From a virus: a DNA stretch of 39,341 nt. Positions 33,064-39,341 of the stretch are shown piece by piece (positions within the stretch are counted from its first letter, which is position 1; each line of letters opens with the position of its first letter). The notes under the pieces are model-generated. The model had not been told where the DNA came from, did not search any database, and saw only the letters and a program-made list of their open reading frames with translations. The position numbers and the translations under genes were made by a program. The stretch covers positions 1 to 39,341 of the IMG/VR virus record IMGVR_UViG_3300039106_000480, one strand, 5' to 3'.

Positions 33064-34863
33064 TTACCCTTCACAAGCAATGCAAACATCATCGTCTGCT
33101 GCCAATTGTTTCAAATCAATTTCTTTGATAACTTCACGTTCGATACGTTTAGATACTTTATCTGCCTTTGCTAATTTCTCAGAACGGCAGTAGTAAAGTG
33201 TTTTGAGTCCAGTTTTCCATGCCATGAAGTGAATAGCATGAAGATACTTGATATTTACGTCTGGCCGAAAGAATAGATTAATCGATTGTGCTTGATCGAT
33301 AAACTCTTGACGATCTGATGCGTGTTGAATTACCCAACGTTGATCAATCTCCATTGATGTTTTATATACATCTTTTGTCCAATCGTCCATCCACTGTAAA
33401 TGCTGAACAGAACCATCGTTTGCAATAATCGATGACCAAACTTCTTCATACCAGGATTCTATGTGGTTTTCTGCTTCTCTTTGGATAATTTTGTCGAGAT
33501 ATCTGTTTTTATTAAGAAATGATCCCGATAGAGTATCTTGACGATAAGCGTTGGCACGATAAGGTTCCACACTAGGACTAGTGTTACCCATAATGATAGA
33601 TGAAGAGGCATTGGGAGCAATGGCCATAACATGAGAAAAACGGCGACCAGTGCCCATAGCATCCGGAGCCTCGCCTCTCTCTTTGCCAAGATCAAGATTT
33701 GCTTTGTCGAGTCCACTTCTGATATGCTTGAAAATTTGAATATTTTTGCCAACTGCCATGGGCGATTCCCATGGAACATTACATTTTTGCAGGTAAGCAT
33801 GGAAACCTAGTGCGCCGATTCCAATACTACGTTCGCGCATTGCAGAGTATTTAGCCCTCTTGATTGTTTTTGATGCATTGTCGATAAAGTATTGAAGAAC
33901 ATTATCTAGCATTTCTGCTACATCACGAAGGAACAATGGATCTTTTTTCCACTCATCGTAATATTCAAGATTTAATGATGATAGACAGCAAACTGCTGTA
34001 CGATCTTTATCTGTTGGTAGAATAATCTCAGAACAAAGATTTGATTGCTTGATACTCAAACCAAGTTTCTTTTGAAACTCTGGCATTGCATTATTACTTG
34101 TGTCGATGAAGTGTAGATATGGCTCACCTGTTTGCATACGCATATCAAGAATACGTTGCCATAGTTCTTTTGCAGAAACAACTTCACGGACTTCTGACGT
34201 ATGTGGATCTTTTAGTTCCCATGAATCATCTGCGTCTTTATCAAGCATACATTTTTCAATGATATGCATGAAGTCATCTGTAATATTAATACCATGATGC
34301 AGATTCAGGCAACGCATATTCTGGTCGCCTGTTGGCTTACGCATCTCTAGGAAGATAAGAATATCCGGATGAGAAATATCCAGATAAGCAGCATAAGAAC
34401 CACGGCGAGTAGAGCCTTGACGATAAGCCAAAGAAGAAGCATCGTAAGTCCGAAGGTGAGGCATAACACCAACAGACTTATCATCAGTAGAACGAATACC
34501 AATACCGATTCCAACACCGCCTCCTAGCATCGAGAGCCAGTTAACTTCCGCCAGAGTATCAACAAGCCCTTCTGCGGAATCATGAAGATAAGGTAGAAAA
34601 CATGATATAGGAAGGCCACGCTTACTACGCCCAAAAGAAAGAATGGGAGTAGAATAACTGAGCCAATGTTTGCTGCTGTACTCATATAACCTCTGTGAAT
34701 GATCCTGATTGGACCCGAACGCTTTCGAAACATATGCAAACCTTTCTTGTGGTGAATTCTCCTCTTCACGCATATACGATTCTTTAAGTCTTTTTAAACC
34801 AAGTTCATCAAATAATTTGTCTCTGCTGTAGTCTACTTTTATGCCTTCTACAATTTCTTTCAT
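33064..34863 (-). CDS. nrdA: Ribonucleotide reductase, class Ia alpha subunit
   Basis: 599 residues, shorter than E. coli NrdA because the N-terminal ATP-cone activity domain is missing. Active-site residues: C88 (ISCF) and C292/C293 as the redox pair, N275-x-C277-x-E279 (NLCSE) for the thiyl radical, Y557-Y558 for radical transfer and C594/C597 in the C-terminal CIACEG swinging tail. Lack of the cone suggests insensitivity to dATP shut-off. ThyX lies just upstream. Confidence 0.93.
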   Translation of the reverse strand: MKEIVEGIKVDYSRDKLFDELGLKRLKESYMREEENSPQERFAYVSKAFGSNQDHSQRLYEYSSKHWLSYSTPILSFGRSKRGLPISCFLPYLHDSAEGLVDTLAEVNWLSMLGGGVGIGIGIRSTDDKSVGVMPHLRTYDASSLAYRQGSTRRGSYAAYLDISHPDILIFLEMRKPTGDQNMRCLNLHHGINITDDFMHIIEKCMLDKDADDSWELKDPHTSEVREVVSAKELWQRILDMRMQTGEPYLHFIDTSNNAMPEFQKKLGLSIKQSNLCSEIILPTDKDRTAVCCLSSLNLEYYDEWKKDPLFLRDVAEMLDNVLQYFIDNASKTIKRAKYSAMRERSIGIGALGFHAYLQKCNVPWESPMAVGKNIQIFKHIRSGLDKANLDLGKERGEAPDAMGTGRRFSHVMAIAPNASSSIIMGNTSPSVEPYRANAYRQDTLSGSFLNKNRYLDKIIQREAENHIESWYEEVWSSIIANDGSVQHLQWMDDWTKDVYKTSMEIDQRWVIQHASDRQEFIDQAQSINLFFRPDVNIKYLHAIHFMAWKTGLKTLYYCRSEKLAKADKVSKRIEREVIKEIDLKQLAADDDVCIACEG

Positions 34864-34874
34864 TTAACGCCTCT

Positions 34875-35564
34875 TTATTTTTCTTGTGATATGAATTCGT
34901 CTGTCATCGGAAATATTTTTGCTATTGCTTTTGCACATTCGATTGCTACTAGTTGATGCTCTTTCTGTGTACCATTTGCGCTACGAAGTTCAATAAAATG
35001 AATCCATGATCTAAGAGTACCATTCATGTAAATACGACTTTCAATCAGACCTTCGGGTAATACTGCCCTTGCTTGCTCTTTTGCAATACCTTTTTCTATT
35101 GCCCACTCATAGATTTCTTTTGTTTTTCGTATGAGTTCTTTTTGATTCATTTCCCATTGATATGCAATCTGTCGTTGTGCATCGTTTGTCATATCAAATT
35201 CTACACTATTCTGTCGATTTTTTGTATCTTGAAAACGTGCTTCACGAGTAACGAATTGCAAATCTTTTGTGGGATCTGCATATCGTTGTGAGAATTCTTG
35301 AAAACTGAAAGAACGATGCCGAAGAATTTGACGCGCAATATCTCGGGTAGTTGTGATTTCTAAACAAGCACTTGCCATCTCAAGAGGTGACCAATGCTTA
35401 TGTTTCACTAGATACCGAATTAACTTCTCACTTGTTTCTGTATTTAATTGATTGCTAGGATTTGAAACCCTTGCACAAAACGCAACCAAATCTTGTGCAT
35501 CTCTGATACCAACGTTTTTAAATTCATCTGTTGGCTGTGAATATGATACCAAACGTACATCCAT
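34875..35564 (-). CDS. thyX: Flavin-dependent thymidylate synthase
   Basis: 229 residues. The ThyX signature RHRSFSFQEFSQRY is at 82-95 (the consensus Asn is Gln here). KHWSPLEMASACLEI upstream and RSWIHFIELRSANGTQKEHQ near 180 complete the active site. It makes dTMP from dUMP using folate and FAD, in the same operon as ribonucleotide reductase. Confidence 0.93.
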   Translation of the reverse strand: MDVRLVSYSQPTDEFKNVGIRDAQDLVAFCARVSNPSNQLNTETSEKLIRYLVKHKHWSPLEMASACLEITTTRDIARQILRHRSFSFQEFSQRYADPTKDLQFVTREARFQDTKNRQNSVEFDMTNDAQRQIAYQWEMNQKELIRKTKEIYEWAIEKGIAKEQARAVLPEGLIESRIYMNGTLRSWIHFIELRSANGTQKEHQLVAIECAKAIAKIFPMTDEFISQEK

Positions 35565-35565
35565 A

Positions 35566-36603
35566 TTATACCTTTTTCCAAAAATTAAACATCAACATAG
35601 CCTCAATATCACGGCTGGTTCTGTTACTTATGATCGACTCAATTTTGCTTTTACTATGACCAGAAACAATCATTTCATTAATATCTTTTTGCTTGATATT
35701 ATCTGGCCAGATAACTACATTATATCCTTCTTTAATTGATTTTTCAATCAGTTTACAAATTTCTTTATTGCGTGGCTCATTATCAGAAATCAATGTCAAT
35801 TTAGATTTATCTGCACCAAGGTCGATCAGTCTTTGTGCAGCAAGTCCCAGATTTCCATCGCCACTAGCAATACAATTATCAAGGAATAAACTATCGATAG
35901 GACCTTCAACAATTTTAATACTCTTTGTAAAATCGATTCGCTCTAGTCCATAAACAAGTTTGTCGTTGGACTCATTCATGCGAATAGTTATATATCTAAG
36001 AGTTTTGTCAGAATTCTCTAAAGCACGACCAGAAATGGCAATTAATTCATTATTTTTATCATAGAACAAAATTACAAGTCTTGCGTCATTTACAATTTCT
36101 TTACCATGATTTGGTACGACTTCATCAACAAAATCTTTATATTTTGAAGTGAACAGAAATAGAGTTCTTTGTTCCTTCGGTATCTTTCTTGAATTTAAAT
36201 ACTGAATACAAAAGTGATCTTCTGGTAGTTTATCACAATATTCTGCATTAGTAAAGATTTGTTTAGTATTGATTCTATCGAACCTTGGTGATTCAATACT
36301 AATTACCTCAGAATTTACTTTGTGTTTATCCGACTTGTAATTCTCAAAAACGTATTCTTGATACAAAGAAGGATCAACGTGTTTTATTAGATTGCCAACA
36401 TTTGTACTGATACCACAATTATGGCAAGAATATAAAAGAGAGTTGCCCTTGGCGTAAACATAGCCGCGGGCTTTACTCTTGTTTCTTTGACTGTCGCCAC
36501 AGATAGGGCAACTGAAATTCCAAAGATTGGTATTCTTCTGTTTAAAATTGCGTAGACGAGAAGATATTAACCTTACATATTTTGTTTCAACTGCAATTGT
36601 CAT
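35566..36603 (-). CDS. DNA primase (T4 gp61-like)
   Basis: 345 residues. N-terminal zinc site CPICGDSQRNKSKARGY...CHNC near 32-60 and a TOPRIM domain with KIVEGPIDSLFLDN near 228 and LTLISDNEPRN near 260. Matches T4-like primases that prime Okazaki fragments with the replicative helicase. Adjacent to thyX. The C-terminus is basic. Confidence 0.85.
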   Translation of the reverse strand: MTIAVETKYVRLISSRLRNFKQKNTNLWNFSCPICGDSQRNKSKARGYVYAKGNSLLYSCHNCGISTNVGNLIKHVDPSLYQEYVFENYKSDKHKVNSEVISIESPRFDRINTKQIFTNAEYCDKLPEDHFCIQYLNSRKIPKEQRTLFLFTSKYKDFVDEVVPNHGKEIVNDARLVILFYDKNNELIAISGRALENSDKTLRYITIRMNESNDKLVYGLERIDFTKSIKIVEGPIDSLFLDNCIASGDGNLGLAAQRLIDLGADKSKLTLISDNEPRNKEICKLIEKSIKEGYNVVIWPDNIKQKDINEMIVSGHSKSKIESIISNRTSRDIEAMLMFNFWKKV

Positions 36604-36624
36604 AATATAAAATTCAAAAATAAT

Positions 36625-37098
36625 CTATTTAAATAATTTCGATAATGCGTCTAAGTTAACGTGTCCTATAATCCAACTGATGGCGATTATAGCACCGCCT
36701 ATCATCCATTTGTAGCGATCTATTTCAGAAAAAGACTCACGAAAAGACTTTTTTTCTATTTTTTCAAGTTGACCAGTTTTTATATCATTGTGTAATACTT
36801 CAAACTTCTTTTCCATGTAAAGTTCTAACTGGTCAAGGCGATCTTGCATTTCACGATTTACAGTAGTAATTCTAGAATGTAGTTCTTTAATATCTTCTTT
36901 CAATTCAGTTTCCGATTTTTCATGTTGTTCATGCTTTTGTTCGTGCAAAGAGATCATCTTGACAAGATTAGTGTTAACTTCTTGTATTTTTTCGATTGTG
37001 TCGGTTATTTTCTTATAAAAGTAATCGACCTGTCTCATATCTTTTTTCAACAATTCTACGTCCAATTTTATTTGTTGTAAGTTTTCTGAATCTGTCAT
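36625..37098 (-). CDS. Coiled-coil protein with C-terminal TM
   Basis: 157 residues. Residues 5-115 form a long charged coiled coil with heptads; a hydrophobic helix (WMIGGAIIAISWIIGHV) is near 130-147. Topology is that of a tail-anchored protein next to the lysis genes. ATGA overlap with the small secreted protein. Possibly a lysis regulator; not established. Confidence 0.65.
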   Translation of the reverse strand: MTDSENLQQIKLDVELLKKDMRQVDYFYKKITDTIEKIQEVNTNLVKMISLHEQKHEQHEKSETELKEDIKELHSRITTVNREMQDRLDQLELYMEKKFEVLHNDIKTGQLEKIEKKSFRESFSEIDRYKWMIGGAIIAISWIIGHVNLDALSKLFK

Positions 37099-37298
37099 TT
37101 CCTCTGTTTCTCCGGAACTTTCGTGCCGTCTAATTTTTTATGGACTCTGATAGTCTTGCACTCTTGCACAGTTTTGTTATTCTTCTTTACGTCTTTACAA
37201 ACTTTTTTATACTTTGGTTGAGTATCAGTTTCGGTTGTTTCAGCAAACGACACAGATATTATAGCAGATAAAAACAGGATTGTCAAAACGTTTTTCAT
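37095..37298 (-). CDS. Small secreted basic protein
   Basis: 67 residues. Sec signal (MKNVLTILFLSAIISVSFAE), then a basic mature part with two Cys (KKVCKDVKKNNKTVQECKTI) likely disulfide-bonded in the periplasm. A consensus promoter sequence is embedded in the signal-peptide codons. No family recognised. Confidence 0.65.
   Translation of the reverse strand: MKNVLTILFLSAIISVSFAETTETDTQPKYKKVCKDVKKNNKTVQECKTIRVHKKLDGTKVPEKQRK
37258..37286 (-). promoter_or_regulatory. Promoter-like sequence inside a CDS
   Basis: Minus-strand TTGACA (37281-37286), 17 bp, TATAAT (37258-37263), both perfect, inside the signal-peptide codons of 37095-37298. It could drive the coiled-coil gene and beyond, or be chance in a hydrophobic coding stretch. 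Confidence 0.45.
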
Positions 37299-37308
37299 GA
37301 TTGTTACC

Positions 37309-37764
37309 TTAGATTAGTGGTTCTTGTGATGGTGGTGGTGCTTTTTTACCGCCATATCCTCTGCCAACAGGAGTTACTGTTGTATATGAGGAGTCATAAT
37401 TCATAGATTGTGGTTGATTATAGTTACCATATCCAGTATTCATCATACCTGGGTTATTCATGCCGGAATTATAAGATGTTGGTGTCATATTGTTACCACT
37501 GGCAACACCTGCCATTTTCTCTTGACCGCGACTCCATGCAGCAACACCTAATACTGCACCCATGGCCATGTGAAATAATCCAGCGCCAGATAAAGTTATT
37601 GGATTCCATTGCTTGTCGATAACGCCATCGGTATCATATAATTGTAAAACAGACCAGAGTATAGGAAAAATAACGAAATCGAAAGTACAAACTGCCATGT
37701 ACATCCAACCCATTGCTGGACGCCATTTTGAATTCATCCAATCTTCGTGTTTTTTATTTGCCAT
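37309..37764 (-). CDS. Holin (three-TM, GTA-holin type)
   Basis: 151 residues. WRPAMGWMYMAVCTFDFVIFPILWSV near 13-38 and LFHMAMGAVLGVAAWSRGQEKMAG near 63-86 match the 3TM holin family named for gene transfer agents and found in T4-like aquatic phages. The C-terminal 60 residues are Asn/Gly/Tyr/Pro-rich and disordered. It should form the membrane lesion that releases the GH19 endolysin. Confidence 0.8.
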   Translation of the reverse strand: MANKKHEDWMNSKWRPAMGWMYMAVCTFDFVIFPILWSVLQLYDTDGVIDKQWNPITLSGAGLFHMAMGAVLGVAAWSRGQEKMAGVASGNNMTPTSYNSGMNNPGMMNTGYGNYNQPQSMNYDSSYTTVTPVGRGYGGKKAPPPSQEPLI

Positions 37765-37766
37765 GA

Positions 37767-38387
37767 TTAGTCCTTATGCGTATTGAATAACATACTACTT
37801 GCAACAATCATAACAGTTTTCATTTTTTCAAGTGTTTCCGTTTCCTCAATTTCTTCTTTCCATCCAACACTTATTTGCCCGATGAATGTACCTGGTTCTG
37901 ACGGAACACTAATTCTGCACATAAAATTTATACCAACATCTTTATATAAAAAACCAATTTGACTTTGTGGTTGTTTATATGGATGGCAAGGCATACTTCC
38001 TGCCATTAAATCAATTACGTCTTTATTGTTTTGATGATTCTTGGTGAGAAGACCGACTTGCATTCCATCGCTGCCACGAATTCTTCCACCTTTTCTTGTT
38101 TGAAGCCAAACCAGTTTTCTTGTGTTAAGAAGTGTGTTGACTTCAAATATTGCAATCAATTCAGCATTTGTATTTTTCAAAATGAATGAGACGGCTTTTT
38201 CATATTCGCCATTCATTTTAGGTAATGCTTGGTGTGCTTTGTAAGTTTGTACGAATAGATCCTTTTCGGTGTAAAGGATCCACCCTACTGCCATTAGCAA
38301 TAGTAACAAAACTACTGTAAATAATCTAAATGTGCTACTGCCGATCCACTCTAGTAATTTTAGAAGAAAGTCTTTTAATGCGCCCAT
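37767..38387 (-). CDS. Membrane-anchored protein of the lysis cluster
   Basis: 206 residues. One TM helix near 22-42 (FTVVLLLLLMAVGWILY), then a periplasmic alpha/beta domain (FILKNTNAELIAIFEVNTLLNTRKLVWLQTRKGG, IGQISVGWKEE) with three Cys. The domain looks GAF/PAS-like, so it may sense a signal for lysis timing. This is an inference; the family is not recognised. Confidence 0.6.
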   Translation of the reverse strand: MGALKDFLLKLLEWIGSSTFRLFTVVLLLLLMAVGWILYTEKDLFVQTYKAHQALPKMNGEYEKAVSFILKNTNAELIAIFEVNTLLNTRKLVWLQTRKGGRIRGSDGMQVGLLTKNHQNNKDVIDLMAGSMPCHPYKQPQSQIGFLYKDVGINFMCRISVPSEPGTFIGQISVGWKEEIEETETLEKMKTVMIVASSMLFNTHKD

Positions 38388-38390
38388 TCA

Positions 38391-39011
38391 TTAAATGTTT
38401 AAAACGTGTAATGCGTGATTATAGTGTTTGATTCTATCATCAAGACCAATATAACCACCATTAATCGCTCTGGTGAGACCCTTCACATCACCGGCATCAG
38501 CGAACCGATTCAAATTGTTGGTTTCCCAAAACCAACAGGCTGATTGTGCAGCACCTTCGAATGTTGCGAGATATTCAGGAACATCATCGATTGACATTTC
38601 CAAACTATCTGCAAATGCTTGATAGTTGTTTTTACCCGTTAATTGGATAAGCCCACGGCCACAGTATTTATAACCATCGCCAGATTCTTCTGGACCATTA
38701 CCCATTCTGTTACCATAGACACGATTAGCAATTGCTTCTTGCTTATTTGGTAAAGAAGCATACTGCTGTGCTATTTGATCATTTGGAAAATACTTTGGAA
38801 ATATTTTTCTTAAAGTTTCCCAACGATAATTTAAATTCTCTTTGATTGCTGTAAAGCCACCACTTTCATGGGCACATTGAGAAATAAATGCAGCAATTCT
38901 TTGAGGTGTATCTATTCCATAATCTGGAAATAATTGAATCAACGCCTCATGCCATTCTTCGACATATTTATTATTTGGTATTAATTGTCTTAGTTGATCT
39001 ACTGTTATCAT
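38391..39011 (-). CDS. Endolysin, glycoside hydrolase family 19
   Basis: 206 residues. Catalytic Glu in FISQCAHESGGFTAIKENLNY near 45-65, ANRVYGNRMGNGPEESGDGYKYCGRGLIQLTGKNNY near 98-132 and a C-terminal TRAINGGYIGLDDR. GH19 lysozymes cut the peptidoglycan sugar backbone. No signal peptide, so it depends on the holin. Overlaps the spanin stop by ATGA. Confidence 0.9.
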   Translation of the reverse strand: MITVDQLRQLIPNNKYVEEWHEALIQLFPDYGIDTPQRIAAFISQCAHESGGFTAIKENLNYRWETLRKIFPKYFPNDQIAQQYASLPNKQEAIANRVYGNRMGNGPEESGDGYKYCGRGLIQLTGKNNYQAFADSLEMSIDDVPEYLATFEGAAQSACWFWETNNLNRFADAGDVKGLTRAINGGYIGLDDRIKHYNHALHVLNI

Positions 39012-39341
39012 TTTATGCTCTCATATATTTTTCTTTGTTTACGATACCAGTCTTGCCAACCAAGTAATTGTTGTCTTACTTCGTTGCAGGTTCCGTAGTT
39101 TTCGGCGACTGTTCTGGTAACTTCAGAGATTTTAACGTCGGAGGTTCCTTCATAAGCACTTCCGGCACTTGTGGGAACTTCGGAACGAGCGGCTGCGTCG
39201 TGCAAGACGACAAAAGCATTAGGAACGGGATACTTAGCATCAATTTCTTTAGTGAGGTAGATCGGCACTCTTGCGACGACAACTTCTGTTTTTCCTCTGA
39301 CATATTTTATCCTTTCAACGACTTTAGTTTCTATACGAACA
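39008..39341 (-). CDS. Inner-membrane spanin (Rz-like), C-terminal part
   Basis: The frame is open to the window edge, so the N-terminal TM part is outside; a GTG at 39268 is internal. The 111 visible residues include RIETKVVERIKYV, KYPVPNAFVVLHDAAARSEVPTS and SEVTRTVAENYGTCNEVRQQLLGWQDWYRKQ, typical of phage i-spanins. It links inner and outer membranes with the nested Rz1-like lipoprotein. Confidence 0.8.
   Translation of the reverse strand, partial: VRIETKVVERIKYVRGKTEVVVARVPIYLTKEIDAKYPVPNAFVVLHDAAARSEVPTSAGSAYEGTSDVKISEVTRTVAENYGTCNEVRQQLLGWQDWYRKQRKIYESIK
39076..39303 (-). CDS. Outer-membrane spanin (Rz1-like lipoprotein), nested
   Basis: 75 residues in the +1 frame inside the i-spanin gene. 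Lipobox LSSC near residues 31-34 after a hydrophobic stretch, then a Pro-rich mature part (VPKFPQVPEVLMKEPP). AAAGGATAAAAT precedes the ATG. The nested arrangement is the classic Rz/Rz1 layout and implies a host with an outer membrane. Confidence 0.8.
   Translation of the reverse strand: MSEEKQKLSSQECRSTSLKKLMLSIPFLMLLSSCTTQPLVPKFPQVPEVLMKEPPTLKSLKLPEQSPKTTEPATK

Noticed and set aside
34524-34769. Hydrophobic 81-codon frame within nrdA
   Set aside because: It lies wholly inside the NrdA active-site coding region in another frame; membrane-like look is due to codon bias.

Overview
This window looks like part of a large, strictly lytic, T4-related myovirus genome (cyanophage/pelagiphage-like gene content) infecting a Gram-negative bacterium. 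All but a few doubtful genes read from the minus strand. T4-type hallmarks are a T4 RNase H/FEN homologue, a gp61-like primase, class Ia ribonucleotide reductase (NrdA/NrdB), ThyX, PhoH, DUF6433 and several small cyanophage-type proteins. A holin, GH19 endolysin and nested two-component spanin point to a host with an outer membrane. Tat and lipoprotein signals, sigma70-like TTGACA/TATAAT promoters and a Gly-rich lipoprotein linker fit a proteobacterium. The host itself is an inference. No integrase, repressor or attachment site was seen.

Layout, left to right on the + coordinate (transcription runs right to left). 0-3 kb: glycosyltransferase fragment, DUF6433, RNase H, unknown. 3-8.3 kb: eleven tRNA genes in three places, a YkuK-like RNase H fold protein, a Tat-exported plant-type tyrosinase, a rubredoxin next to a rubrerythrin, a small SGNH hydrolase, and a short TilS (tRNA-Ile lysidine synthase) upstream of the main tRNA cluster. 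That cluster also holds an unexplained structured element. 8.3-12 kb: small T4-like proteins. 12.1-16.7 kb: an island visibly richer in G+C, made of short orphan genes. 16.8-21.2 kb: more single-gene units, a GP88-like protein and an AAA+ ATPase. 21.2-22.2 kb: zinc-finger protein and a lipoprotein esterase. 22.4-24.7 kb: a chain of short paralogues starting MNERI and ending HFGVE. 24.7-29.8 kb: small conserved phage proteins, a Rap1a/Tai-like secreted protein, a cytidine-deaminase-like protein, PhoH and a GIY-YIG-like protein. 29.8-36.6 kb: nucleotide/DNA metabolism (thermonuclease, NrdB, NrdA, ThyX, primase) interrupted by a DadA-type D-amino-acid dehydrogenase. 36.6-39.3 kb: lysis module.

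The most striking feature is a repeated control module found more than 20 times. It consists of a 16-bp palindrome of the GTTGTTTTAAAACAAC type, then a sigma70-like promoter (TTGACA, 16-17 bp, TATAAT), then an ATG exactly seven bases past the -10 box, often in the context ATGATGAACGAA. The palindrome-to--35 gap falls into two classes, 2-5 bp or 14-16 bp, about one helical turn apart. This suggests a DNA-bound phage or host regulator rather than a terminator. Upstream stop codons are frequently embedded in the palindrome or in the -35 box itself. Together the modules turn the accessory region into independently promoted one- or two-gene cassettes.

Functional themes: dNTP supply and DNA replication; translation support (tRNAs for A/U-rich codons plus TilS for a CAU tRNA); redox or oxygen chemistry at or beyond the membrane (tyrosinase, rubrerythrin/rubredoxin, DadA); envelope modification (SGNH and sialate-esterase-like enzymes, Rap1a-like protein); and lysis.
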